NCBI GenBank assembly: GCA_002423025.1
Contig: DIUN01000015.1
Span: 132,681 to 196,680 of the forward strand
Direction: 5' to 3'
From: Sphingomonadales bacterium UBA6157
Lineage (GTDB): Bacteria; Pseudomonadota; Alphaproteobacteria; Sphingomonadales; Sphingomonadaceae
Length of the DNA stretch: 64,000 nucleotides
Part shown: in pieces, positions 53,952 through 62,801 of the stretch
How positions within the stretch are numbered: position 1 is the stretch's first letter
How the letters are laid out: each line of letters starts with the position of its first letter
The notes under the pieces: generated by a model
Databases searched by the model: none
Told to the model about the DNA's origin: nothing
The model's input: the letters and a program-made list of their open reading frames with translations, nothing else
Position numbers and translations under genes: made by a program

Positions 53952-54920
53952 TCATTCCGCAAAGTTGCAGGTGAGCAGCCATTGCTTGCCGGGCCTGTCG
54001 AGAACGATGCGGCTGCACTTGCTGAGCACGTCCCGGCCGATGAGCATCCAGGGCGAGCGGCCCCGGTCACCATCGCGGCTGGCGGTGACGGTGATGGCGT
54101 CTTCATCATCCTCGGCGGTGCTGGTGCCGGCTTTTGCCTGCGAATCGAGCCGCTTGGCCTGCTCCTCGGTGATGCGTACGGCGGCGTTGCGGATTGGCAG
54201 GCCGAGCAGCGTCGCGCCGGCACGGGGGCTCAGCCGCTCGAAGGGCAGTGCCACATCAGGGAAGGGTTGCCAGAGGCCGACCTTGCCGGTGCGGCGGACG
54301 AGGCCGGCGGACTGCAAGGCCTCGGCGGCGCGGCGATTCATGATGCTTTCCGGCGAGCGGAGTTCCAGCCCTATCCTGATGGTTTCCTTGCCGATTTTGG
54401 CATTCACCATCGCAGAGCCACTGCCCTTGCGCGGCAATGCAAAGGTGGTGCTGCCGGGCGCTATGGGGCCTTGGGTGAAGGTGATCCGTTCGGCGTCCAG
54501 CACCATGACTGACATGATCCCATCAGCATCGGTGGCGATCGGCTTGTCCACCCAGACGGTCGGAACCAGTGTTCTTTCAAAGCCTTGCGGGGTAACGCGG
54601 AACAGATTGAAGCGGAACATCGCCTGGCCGCCGGGGATCATGCTGTTCTTGAACTGGCGCTTGCCGAGCAGCGGAAACGGCTTCAGCCCGGCCTGCTGCG
54701 CCGGGCCGAGGTTGAGCAGCAGCGCCTTGTCAAAGCCCAGCGCGATACGAACCGGGATCGTCCGATCCTTGATCCGAACGGGCATTTGCGGTTGCCCATC
54801 GGCAGGAATCGGGATGCTGAGGGAGCCGGGCGGGACTGGGGCCGGCTGCGCCCCGGCGCTCGCTGGCAGCAGCGCGGCCACCGCCAGGACAAAACCGGCG
54901 GCGCCCCGCGAAAGCTTCAC
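53952..54920 (-). CDS. exported protein, degenerate aspartyl-protease-like, function unknown
   Basis: A 322-residue protein with a signal peptide (ending ASAGAQ). The layout, with two related beta-rich halves, MPVRIKDRTIPVRIALG near the N-terminus and MLIGRDVLSKCSRIVLD at the C-terminus, resembles retropepsin-like proteins. The catalytic D[TS]G motif is not found, so it is probably not an active peptidase. Two cysteines near the C-terminus could form a disulfide. It is coupled (ATGA) to the zinc-ribbon gene upstream. Function cannot be assigned. Confidence 0.55.
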   Translation of the reverse strand: MKLSRGAAGFVLAVAALLPASAGAQPAPVPPGSLSIPIPADGQPQMPVRIKDRTIPVRIALGFDKALLLNLGPAQQAGLKPFPLLGKRQFKNSMIPGGQAMFRFNLFRVTPQGFERTLVPTVWVDKPIATDADGIMSVMVLDAERITFTQGPIAPGSTTFALPRKGSGSAMVNAKIGKETIRIGLELRSPESIMNRRAAEALQSAGLVRRTGKVGLWQPFPDVALPFERLSPRAGATLLGLPIRNAAVRITEEQAKRLDSQAKAGTSTAEDDEDAITVTASRDGDRGRSPWMLIGRDVLSKCSRIVLDRPGKQWLLTCNFAE

Positions 54921-55111
54921 CGCGCCACGGTCTTGTCAGCCGGGCCGCCGGCCAGAACAAAGCGGCGGTCGCAATAGGGGCAGTCGGAAAAGCCGGAGGC
55001 ATCGATCTGCAGCCACACGCGCGGGTGGCCATCAACGCCGCGCTCATCGCCATCACAGAAGACGCGGGCAGCATTGGTGACAAGGGTTTCGGGTGGCGGG
55101 AGTGTGTCCAT
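54917..55111 (-). CDS. zinc-finger (zf-CHCC) domain protein
   Basis: A 64-residue protein with the CHCC zinc site: Cys in VFCDGD, His in DGHPRVWL and CPYC near residue 46. It is the bacterial counterpart of the mitochondrial complex I accessory domain (NDUFS6/NUMM), often encoded alone in alphaproteobacteria. It may be linked to respiratory complex I assembly. Here it leads the unit with the aspartyl-protease-like gene through a 4-bp overlap. Confidence 0.85.
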   Translation of the reverse strand: MDTLPPPETLVTNAARVFCDGDERGVDGHPRVWLQIDASGFSDCPYCDRRFVLAGGPADKTVAR

Positions 55112-55281
55112 TCCCCTCCCCTATCAAGCTGCGGGCCTTGAGTCACGCGGTGCAGAATTGTCGCACCAGTCCAGCATGTTGAACTGTCACGCGGATGAAA
55201 TGGCCCTGTCACACGGCTGCTGCACGGCGCGCTGCAACGCAACATTTTCGCGCCAACCAACAGCAACAAGGGGCATTTTCC

Positions 55282-57600
55282 ATGCGCACCGCTCTCCTGG
55301 CTTCGGCCGCTCTCGTCCTTGGCCTTGCCGCCACACCCGGCCTTGCCCAGCAGGCCGCTGCTGACGAAACCATGTTCGACGAGATCATCGTCACGGCGCA
55401 GAAGACCGAGCAGAAGATCGTCGACGTGCCGATCACCATCACGGCCTACACCGGGCGGACGCTGCGGGACCTGGGCGTGACGCAGTTCGACCAGCTTGCT
55501 GCCTATGTCCCCGGCCTCAACGTGCAGGAGCAGAGCCCCAACAACCCCGGCTTCGTCATCCGCGGCATCACCTCGGATTCGGGCTCGTCGCAGGGCTCGC
55601 CGGCGGTGACGGTCTATCTCAACGGCGTCGACGTCAGCCGGTCGCGCGGCTCCTATTTCGATCTGTACGATCTTGAGCGCGTCGAGGCCGTCAAGGGCCC
55701 GCAGGCTACGCTGTTCGGCACCGCCGCCGCCATCGGCGCCGTCAGCGTCATCACCGCCAAGCCGCGCCCCGGCCTCTCAGCCGAACTGCGCGCCGCCTAT
55801 GGCAATTACGAGCAGCGCAAGGTCGATGGCTTCATCAACTTCGGCAATGACACCATCGCCGTCCGCCTCGCCGGCGCCATCAAGCTGCGCGATGGCGTTG
55901 TCGAGAACATCGCCGGCACCAGCGCCTCGCAAACCCCGAACGGCCCGCGCGTCGATGACCTGAACGGCCAGGGCCAGTATGGCGCCCGCCTCTCGGTGCG
56001 CTACACGCCGACAGATGCCTTCACGCTCGACATGGTCGGCACTTATGATGGCCAGCGCGCGCCAGGCACCGCCTTCTCGTCCGGCACCTTTGCCCCAACC
56101 GGCGGCACCACCTCGCCCTACAGCTTCAAGGAAATCGCCGGCTCGCCGCTCTCGGCCGCCGTGCTCGGCGGGAACCAGCCGGAGCTGGTGCGCAACGTCT
56201 ATGATCTCAACGCGACGGCCCGCTACGCGCCGGGCGGCGCCTGGAGCGCCACCGTCGTGACCGGCTATCGCCAGTTCGATTCCAACGAAGTGTTCGATGC
56301 CGATGGCACCCAGGCCTGGTATCTGGAGTTCGCCGAGCAGGCCGAGGGCAAGCAGTTCAGCGCCGAAGCCCGCGTCAATTACGATAGCGAAACGTTCCGC
56401 GCTTTCGGCGGCGTCAATTACTTCTGGGAGGAAGGCTTCCAGCGCGTACCTTTCTCCACCGAGGAAGGCATTTACCTGCAGTGCGCCGCGCGGCTCGTGC
56501 CCGGCCTCGCCTGCATCAATTCGGCCGGCGTCGTGACAGCAGCGCAGGCCACCGGCCTGCTCACCGGCGGCCTTGCCACCGTGCTGCCCTACAGCTCGGA
56601 GTTCAAGAACTCGGCCGATATCACCACGATCAGCTTTTTTGCCGATGCGACCTGGATCCCGACGCCGAAGCTGGAGCTGACGGTGGGTGGCCGCTATCTG
56701 TTCGAGGATCGCAAGAGCGGCTTCTTCACCCGCGCGCCGAACTCGGTGATCTCCGGGGCGCCACTGCTGCCGCAGGTCGATACGCAGGGCAAGACGCTGG
56801 CCGCCGAGGGCAATTTCGAGGCCTTCCTGCCGCGCGCCAACATCCTGTTCCGCGCCACCGACGAGCTGAACATCTACCTGACCTACTCGAAGGGCCGCCG
56901 CTCGCCGGTGGTCAACCTCGCCGCCCGCCGCTCGGGCACCGAAGTGCTGCCGAACCTAACCAACATCGCTGCTGAAAAGATCGACAACTTCGAGGCCGGC
57001 ATCAAGGGTGCCTTCGGCAACATCAACTTCAGCCTTGGCGCCTATCTGCTCAAGTACAAGAACTTCCAGGTCAGCGTGCGCGAGGAGGGCAGCATCCTCA
57101 CCACCACGCAGAGCGCCGGCTCGGCCACCAACAAGGGCATCGAGGCCGAGATCACCGCTTCGCTCAATGACAACCTCAGCGTCTTTGCCAATGGCGCCTA
57201 TATCGATGCGCGCGTTGATGAAGACCCGCGCTTCGTGGCCTTCTCGGGGGATCGCTTCCGCCTGCAGTCCAACTGGCAGTGGGCGGTTGGCGGCACCGTG
57301 CGCCTGCCGGTTTCGGAGAGCATCGAGTTCTTCGCCACCCCGACCGTCACCTATCGCTCCTCGCTGTTCTTCGAGCTGCCGAACAACCCGGTGACGAGCC
57401 AGGGCCCGGTGACGCTGGTCAACCTGCGGGCCGGCCTGCAGGACCCCAAGGGCAAGTGGCAGGTGCTGGGCTATGCCTCGAACCTGACCAACGAGAAGTA
57501 TCTGCTCGATGGCGGCAACACCGGCGGGGCCTTCGGCATCCCGACGTTCATTCGCGGCCTGCCGCGGCTGTTCGGGATCGAGGCTGTCATCCGGTATTGA
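55282..57600 (+). CDS. TonB-dependent outer-membrane receptor
   Basis: A 772-residue receptor. The start at 55282 is supported by AAGGGG upstream and a clean signal peptide (ending PGLAQQ). A TonB-box-like DEIIVTAQKTEQ is followed by the plug (VPITITAYTGRTLRDLGV, VIRGITSD, DLERVEAVKGPQATLFGTAA) and a barrel ending LFGIEAVIRY with a terminal aromatic. This is the sphingomonad-type receptor with unknown ligand. The nearest genes (ABC ATPase, nadB) give no clue. A hairpin series follows. Confidence 0.92.
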   Translation: MRTALLASAALVLGLAATPGLAQQAAADETMFDEIIVTAQKTEQKIVDVPITITAYTGRTLRDLGVTQFDQLAAYVPGLNVQEQSPNNPGFVIRGITSDSGSSQGSPAVTVYLNGVDVSRSRGSYFDLYDLERVEAVKGPQATLFGTAAAIGAVSVITAKPRPGLSAELRAAYGNYEQRKVDGFINFGNDTIAVRLAGAIKLRDGVVENIAGTSASQTPNGPRVDDLNGQGQYGARLSVRYTPTDAFTLDMVGTYDGQRAPGTAFSSGTFAPTGGTTSPYSFKEIAGSPLSAAVLGGNQPELVRNVYDLNATARYAPGGAWSATVVTGYRQFDSNEVFDADGTQAWYLEFAEQAEGKQFSAEARVNYDSETFRAFGGVNYFWEEGFQRVPFSTEEGIYLQCAARLVPGLACINSAGVVTAAQATGLLTGGLATVLPYSSEFKNSADITTISFFADATWIPTPKLELTVGGRYLFEDRKSGFFTRAPNSVISGAPLLPQVDTQGKTLAAEGNFEAFLPRANILFRATDELNIYLTYSKGRRSPVVNLAARRSGTEVLPNLTNIAAEKIDNFEAGIKGAFGNINFSLGAYLLKYKNFQVSVREEGSILTTTQSAGSATNKGIEAEITASLNDNLSVFANGAYIDARVDEDPRFVAFSGDRFRLQSNWQWAVGGTVRLPVSESIEFFATPTVTYRSSLFFELPNNPVTSQGPVTLVNLRAGLQDPKGKWQVLGYASNLTNEKYLLDGGNTGGAFGIPTFIRGLPRLFGIEAVIRY

Positions 57601-57613
57601 GGCGCAGCGCCGC

Positions 57614-57721
57614 GGCGCGCGTATCGCGCGCCGACAGGCGCAAGCCCGGCCGGCGGGGCGGGCGGTGAAAGCCGCCCGAACCCGTCCGACGTCGCGGGCT
57701 TTGCCCGCGCCCCTGCCTTTT
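57614..57721 (+). terminator. tandem hairpins after TonB receptor
   Basis: Three hairpins follow the stop codon: GGCGCGC/GCGCGCC (57614-57632), GGGCGG/CCGCCC (57660-57677) and CGCGGGC/GCCCGCG (57693-57709). The last is followed after 8 bp by a short T run (57718-57721). Together they are likely to end or process the receptor transcript; no single one is a textbook terminator. Confidence 0.5.
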
Positions 57722-57785
57722 GTTCCTGCACCGCGTCGGCCCAGGCCCATCTCCTGCGAGTGCCGGTTTCGAGCGCGGTCTGGAG

Positions 57786-57813
57786 ATGGGTCCCCGCCTT
57801 CGCGGGGATGACG
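57786..57813. repeat. intergenic palindrome (CCCCGC-CTTC-GCGGGG)
   Basis: ATGGGTCCCCGCCTTCGCGG and its continuation form a 6-bp perfect stem (57792-57797 with 57802-57807) followed by ATGACG. This format is a widespread dispersed repeat in sphingomonad and other alphaproteobacterial genomes. The copy lies between the receptor and ABC ATPase genes. Confidence 0.55.
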
Positions 57814-57882
57814 CGCCATGTAGGCGAGCATGCGCCCGCATGACGCTTGCCGCCCCCGGCCCCCGGGTCTATCCCGCAAGGC

Positions 57883-58800
57883 ATGACGCAATCTGCCATT
57901 TCCATCCGCGGTCTCGAAAAAACCTATGCCGGGGGCAAGCGCGCGCTTTGCGGCATCGATCTCGAGATTCCGCGCGGCAGCATCTTCGGGCTGCTCGGCC
58001 CCAATGGCGCCGGCAAATCCACCACCATCAACATCCTCGCCGGCCTGGTGAACAAGACCGGCGGCACCGCCAGCATCTGGGGCTTCGATATCGACGAGCA
58101 CCCACGCAACGCCAAGCGCAGCATTGGCATCGTGCCGCAGGAGCTGGTGTTCGATGCATTCTTCACGCCGTTCGAAACGCTGGAGCTGCAGGCCGGGCTG
58201 TTCGGCGTGCCCAAGAGCCAGCGGCGGACCATGGAACTGCTTCGCGCCGTGCGGCTGGATGACAAGGCGCATGCCTATTCCCGCACGCTTTCCGGCGGCA
58301 TGAAGCGGCGGCTGCTGGTCGCCAAGGCGCTGGTGCACAACCCGCCGGTGCTGGTGCTCGATGAGCCGACAGCCGGCGTCGATATCGAGCTGCGCGCCCA
58401 GCTCTGGGATTACGTGCGCGAGCTGCACGCGCTCGGCACCACCGTGGTGCTGACAACGCACTACCTTGAGGAAGCCGAGGCGCTGTGTGACCGCATCGCC
58501 ATCGTCAACCAGGGGCGCATTGTGGCCAATGACATGACGCACACGCTGCTCGCCACCGCCGGGGACAAGAAGCTGATCGTGACCGTGGACCGGGACCTGA
58601 CCGCCGCGCCCGATGGCCTTGCAGAGCGTGCCGAACTGAAGGGCGAGCGCACGCTGGTGCTGACCTATGACAAGCGCACCACCAATGCCGGCAAGGTGCT
58701 GGCGGCGGTAGCGGCGGCGGGGCTTGGCGTTGTCGACGTCTCGACCAAGGAGGCGGACCTTGAGGACGTGTTCCTCGAGCTGACCCGCTCGGTGGTTTGA
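57883..58800 (+). CDS. ABC transporter ATP-binding protein
   Basis: A 305-residue ATPase of the YadG/CcmA-like ABC-2 exporter class. Walker A is GPNGAGKST, the Q-loop is IGIVPQELVFDAFFTP, the signature is LSGGMKRRLLVAKAL and Walker B is VLVLDEPTAGVD. The switch His is in VLTTHYLEEAE. A C-terminal domain of about 80 residues follows. The start is ATG 57883; conservation starts within a few residues of it. No ABC-2 permease gene is adjacent in the window, unusual for this class. nadB follows directly. Confidence 0.9.
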   Translation: MTQSAISIRGLEKTYAGGKRALCGIDLEIPRGSIFGLLGPNGAGKSTTINILAGLVNKTGGTASIWGFDIDEHPRNAKRSIGIVPQELVFDAFFTPFETLELQAGLFGVPKSQRRTMELLRAVRLDDKAHAYSRTLSGGMKRRLLVAKALVHNPPVLVLDEPTAGVDIELRAQLWDYVRELHALGTTVVLTTHYLEEAEALCDRIAIVNQGRIVANDMTHTLLATAGDKKLIVTVDRDLTAAPDGLAERAELKGERTLVLTYDKRTTNAGKVLAAVAAAGLGVVDVSTKEADLEDVFLELTRSVV

Positions 58801-58805
58801 GCCTG

Positions 58806-60431
58806 ATGACCAAGCGCGCGCACCATGATGCCTATGCGCATGACGTGATCGTGATCGGCTCCGGCGCTGCCGGGCTGACAGCGGCGCTCAATCTTGCCAC
58901 CCGCTTCAAGGTGGCGGTGCTGGCGAAGGGGGACCTCGGCGCCGGCTCCACTGCCTGGGCGCAGGGCGGGATCGCTGCCGTGCTGGAGCCAGGGGACACG
59001 TTTGAAAGCCATATCGAGGACACGATGGTGGCCGGCGCCGGGCTGAACCACCGCGCCACCGTGGAATTTGTGGTGGAGCATGCCGCCGCCGCCATCGACA
59101 GGCTGGCGGCGCTGGGCGTGCCGTTCAACCCCGGCGAGAACGGCGATGAGCGCTGGCACCTGACGCGCGAGGGCGGGCACTCGCACCGCCGCATCGTGCA
59201 TGTGGACGATGCCACCGGCTGGGCCGTGCAGCAGGCCCTGCAAAAGGCCGCCGCCGCGCACCCGAACATCACGCTGATCCCCGGCATGGTGGCGTTGGAC
59301 CTGATCACCGAGCGGCACGTGGAGGGCGAGCGCTTCGCCACGCGGCGCTGCCATGGCGTGTATGTATTCGATACCGAGACGCGGCATGTGCGGCGCTTCG
59401 TGGCGCGCGCCGTGGTGCTGGCCACCGGCGGGGCGAGCCGGGTGTACCAATATTCCACCAATCCGGATGGCTCGACGGGCGATGGCATCGCCATGGCATG
59501 GCGGGCGGGGTGCCGAGTCTCCAACATGGAGTTCAACCAGTTCCACCCGACGTGCCTCTATCACAGCAAGGTCAAGAATTTCCTCATCACCGAGGCGGCG
59601 CGCGGCGAAGGCGGGCATCTGAAGCTGCCGGACGGCACGCGCTTCATGGAGCGCTATGACGAGCGGCTGGAGCTCGCCCCGCGTGACGTGGTGGCCCGCG
59701 CCATCGATGCCGAGATGAAGCGGCTGGGGCTCAGCCATGTGCTGCTCGACATCGCGCATCTGGGCGAGGCGTTCGTGCGCCAGCATTTCCCGACGATTTA
59801 TGCGCGCCTGCTGGAGCTGGGCATCGACTGCACGGTCGAGCCGATTCCGGTGGTGCCGGCGGCGCATTACAGCTGCGGCGGCGTGCTGGTGGACCTGAAC
59901 GGCCGCACGGACCTGCCGGGCCTGTGGGCGGCCGGCGAAGTGACGCAATCCGGCCTGCACGGCGCCAACCGGCTAGCCTCCAACTCGATCCTGGAATGCC
60001 TGGTGTTCGGGCAATCGGTGGCGGATGATATCGGCCGCGGCTGGGATGCCCATTCCCCCCTGCCCGAGATCCGCCGCTGGGACGAAAGCCGGGTGACCGA
60101 TTCCGACGAGGAAGTGGTGGTGGCGCACAACTGGGCCGAGCTGCGGCGCTTCATGTGGGATTATGTCGGCATCGTGCGCACGGACAAGCGGCTGGAGCGG
60201 GCGAGCCACCGGGTGAAGCTGCTGCGCAAGGAAGTGGCGGACTATTACGGCAACTTCCGCGTGACGCCCGACCTGATCGAGCTGCGCAACCTGGTGACTG
60301 TCGCCGACCTGATTGTGCGCTCGGCCCGCGAGCGCAAGGAAAGCCGCGGGCTGCACTATACCACCGATTATCCCAAGCTGTCCGCCGTGGCGCGGGACAC
60401 GGTGCTCGATCCGGTGCTGGTGCGCAGCTAG
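58806..60431 (+). CDS. nadB: L-aspartate oxidase
   Basis: Oxidises L-aspartate to iminoaspartate, the first step of NAD synthesis; FAD flavoprotein, cytosolic. It has about 541 residues. The FAD motif is VIVIGSGAAGLTAALNL, and flavin and substrate loops are GSTAWAQGGIAAV and LTREGGHSHRRIVH. HPTCLY, LITEAARGEGG and GGVLVDLNGRT match the family. TTG 58797 overlaps the ABC ATPase stop (TTGA) and could be used instead of ATG 58806. The partner genes nadA and nadC are not in the window. Confidence 0.95.
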   Translation: MTKRAHHDAYAHDVIVIGSGAAGLTAALNLATRFKVAVLAKGDLGAGSTAWAQGGIAAVLEPGDTFESHIEDTMVAGAGLNHRATVEFVVEHAAAAIDRLAALGVPFNPGENGDERWHLTREGGHSHRRIVHVDDATGWAVQQALQKAAAAHPNITLIPGMVALDLITERHVEGERFATRRCHGVYVFDTETRHVRRFVARAVVLATGGASRVYQYSTNPDGSTGDGIAMAWRAGCRVSNMEFNQFHPTCLYHSKVKNFLITEAARGEGGHLKLPDGTRFMERYDERLELAPRDVVARAIDAEMKRLGLSHVLLDIAHLGEAFVRQHFPTIYARLLELGIDCTVEPIPVVPAAHYSCGGVLVDLNGRTDLPGLWAAGEVTQSGLHGANRLASNSILECLVFGQSVADDIGRGWDAHSPLPEIRRWDESRVTDSDEEVVVAHNWAELRRFMWDYVGIVRTDKRLERASHRVKLLRKEVADYYGNFRVTPDLIELRNLVTVADLIVRSARERKESRGLHYTTDYPKLSAVARDTVLDPVLVRS

Positions 60432-60535
60432 GGCTGCGATCCTGAAAATCTGACGACCATGCCCCTCGCGCAGGCGGGGGCCGCATGGCTGTGCGTTCAG
60501 GAGATGAAGCCCAGCCCAGGGGTGGCGACTTGATT

Positions 60536-60722
60536 TAAAGGCCGCGCGCTGAGCAAAAAACCGGCCTAAACAATCAGTACAAATCTAACTTAATTCACAA
60601 TTAATAGATTAACTTGGATTTACCAACAATTATTCATTTGTTTTCGTCGATGTGCGTTAATAGCTGAAGTCGCAATATCAATAAATTCGCTTTGTAAATT
60701 TATTGAAATTCAGGCTTCAACA
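60536..60722 (+). promoter_or_regulatory. AT-rich leader and inverted repeat upstream of Tad-like operon
   Basis: About 190 bp of strongly AT-rich DNA inside an otherwise GC-rich window. It includes a 10-bp perfect inverted repeat, TCAATAAATT (60678-60687) and AATTTATTGA (60697-60706), with a 9-nt loop, ending 16 bp before the start codon. Another imperfect repeat lies at about 60584-60613 (AATCTA...TAGATT). The AT-richness continues into the first ten codons of the gene. It likely holds the promoter and a 5' UTR structure. Confidence 0.55.
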
Positions 60723-62801
60723 ATGAATATTAAAACTATTGTTAAAATTCACAAGGAACGGCGCGGCGGCGTCGCGCTGACGTTCGCGCTCATGCTGCCA
60801 GTCATGATCGGCATCAGCGGCCTGGTGTTCGAGTATGGCAGTGCCGTGCTGGTGCGCGCCCAGAACCAGAGCATCGCCGATTCCGCCGCCTTCGCGGCCG
60901 CCATTGCCTATAATTCCACCGGGCAGGACGAGGTTGCCATGCAGGAGGCGGCCGATCGCATCGGCGCCCTCAACAACCGCGCCGGCGCCACCTTTGTTGC
61001 CCGGCTCATCGCCTCGCCCGCCAATGCGCTCAACAACGCCGTGGAAGTGACCGTGACGGAAACGGTGCCGTTGGTGCTGTCACGCCTCTTCACCAGCCGC
61101 ACCGAGCTCGATGTGCCGGTGGTGGCCGTGGCGGAGCTGGTCTCGCAGGCCAGCAACTGCATCACCGCCATCGATCCGGGGGATGATGGCATCGTCGTTT
61201 CCGGCGGCACCTCGATCCAGGCGACCAACTGCGGCGTGGCCTCCAATGCCGATGCCGAGATCTCCAACTGTGGCCCGTACATCATGGCGACATCGCTGAC
61301 CTATGACAGCGCCATCAATGTGCCCGGCAACTGCGGTGGCGCGCCGAACCTGCGCAAGGCCGATGGCTCGCGGCTCAACCCGCAGCGCCGCCCGGTGATA
61401 GACCCCTATGGCGGCACTTCCGCCGTAACCGGCGCGACAGCGAGGCTGGCCAGCGTCACCTCCATGTCCCTGCCGGCAAACCCGGCCGTGACCGTGACGA
61501 GCGGCGGCGGCGCGGTGAGCTTTGCCTATAACAACGCCAGCACCATCGCCCAGGCAGCCGCCAATGGCTGTGTCGCCAGCCGGGCCGGCAGCGTGTGGAG
61601 CTACAATTGCCCGGCGGGCGGCAGCAGCACCATTGGCCAGATCACCATTGGCGGCGGCATCCAGCTGCGCCTCAATCCCGGCGGCAATGCCGCCAACGTG
61701 CTCAACATCAATGGCAGTTTCAGCGCCGCGGACCGGATGACCTTTGGCGCCGGCACCTTCAACCTCAACGGCAGCTACACCGGCGGCTATGGCGGCACCT
61801 ATTTCACCGGCGCGGCGCTCAACGTCACCGGCTTTGTCAATGTCGGCACCAGCGGCACGGTGAGCTTTGGTGCCGGCACCTACAATATCGCCCAGGGCCT
61901 GTACCTGCCGGGCAGCGCCACCACCAGCTTCGGCACCGGCACCTTCAACATCGGCCGGGGCACCACGGCCTGCAGCGGCGGGCTCTACAGCATCTGCGCC
62001 AATTCCTCGGGCGGCACGACCTTTGGCGCCGGCTCGACCTTCAACCTCAGCGCCGGCGTGCGCGCCGGCGGCGGCGCCACGGTGGCGCTCGGCTCGGGCA
62101 GCGGCAACACCTACAACATCGGCACAAGTTCGGATGGCTATGCCTTCCGGGGGGACGGCGGCTCCAAGACGAGCCTTGGTGACAGTTCGGGCGCCATCCG
62201 TTTTGCCGGCCATGTCAACCTGACCGGCGGAGGCAGCTGCCTTGTCGTCGGCACCGCCGGCCAGCATGATATCCGGGGCAACCTCTGGGGCACAGGCGCG
62301 ATGAAGCTGGGCGCCGGCGTCTACACCATCACCGGCTCGGTCAACTTTGGCGGCAGCGGTGGCGGCAACACCAGCTGCGGCGGCTCCAACATCGGCGTCT
62401 ATGCCGATAACGTCACCTTCGTCATCGGCGCTACCGGCACGCTGGCGACCAGCGGCGTGTGTGCGGGCCGCTCCTTCTGCCTTGCTGCCGGCTATTCGAG
62501 CGTGCTGATCAACGCCTCCAACGGCGGCAGCACCGCCGGCTTCGCCGTGATCGGCCCGACGGTGACGAGCAACAACGCCGGCGGCAACTTCACTTCCGGT
62601 GCCACCAACACCGCCATCAACGGCGTGTTCTACATGCCCAATGGCGATCTGGAGTTCAGCGGCGCCGGAGCGCTGGGCAGCCCCGGCGGCTGTCTCGAAA
62701 TCCTGGGCAAGAGCATCGATGTCTCGGCCGGCGGCCTTCTCGGCAGCGAATGCATCGCCACCGGCGGCGCCACCAACCTCGCCGTGAGGCTGGTCCGATG
62801 A
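60723..62801 (+). CDS. TadG-like protein with C-terminal glycine-rich beta-solenoid
   Basis: A 692-residue protein. The N-terminus has the TadE/TadG-type hydrophobic pseudopilin helix after a polar start (ERRGGVALTFALMLPVMIG, about 13-31) and the usual downstream segment YGSAVLVRAQNQSIADSAAFAA. After about residue 140 the chain turns into a cysteine-containing, Gly/Ser/Asn-rich region. From about 300 to 570 this has repeated FGAGTFNLNGS / FGAGTYNIAQG / FGTGTFNIGRG units, which suggests a beta-solenoid. The von Willebrand A domain common in TadG is not seen. It is probably anchored in the inner membrane with the solenoid outside. It leads a three-gene operon with ATGA overlaps. Confidence 0.8.
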   Translation: MNIKTIVKIHKERRGGVALTFALMLPVMIGISGLVFEYGSAVLVRAQNQSIADSAAFAAAIAYNSTGQDEVAMQEAADRIGALNNRAGATFVARLIASPANALNNAVEVTVTETVPLVLSRLFTSRTELDVPVVAVAELVSQASNCITAIDPGDDGIVVSGGTSIQATNCGVASNADAEISNCGPYIMATSLTYDSAINVPGNCGGAPNLRKADGSRLNPQRRPVIDPYGGTSAVTGATARLASVTSMSLPANPAVTVTSGGGAVSFAYNNASTIAQAAANGCVASRAGSVWSYNCPAGGSSTIGQITIGGGIQLRLNPGGNAANVLNINGSFSAADRMTFGAGTFNLNGSYTGGYGGTYFTGAALNVTGFVNVGTSGTVSFGAGTYNIAQGLYLPGSATTSFGTGTFNIGRGTTACSGGLYSICANSSGGTTFGAGSTFNLSAGVRAGGGATVALGSGSGNTYNIGTSSDGYAFRGDGGSKTSLGDSSGAIRFAGHVNLTGGGSCLVVGTAGQHDIRGNLWGTGAMKLGAGVYTITGSVNFGGSGGGNTSCGGSNIGVYADNVTFVIGATGTLATSGVCAGRSFCLAAGYSSVLINASNGGSTAGFAVIGPTVTSNNAGGNFTSGATNTAINGVFYMPNGDLEFSGAGALGSPGGCLEILGKSIDVSAGGLLGSECIATGGATNLAVRLVR

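Noticed and set aside
52256..53974. A 572-codon plus-strand frame opposite tldD
   Set aside because: The minus strand has the HEAIGH zinc motif and full TldD conservation; the plus frame is a shadow.
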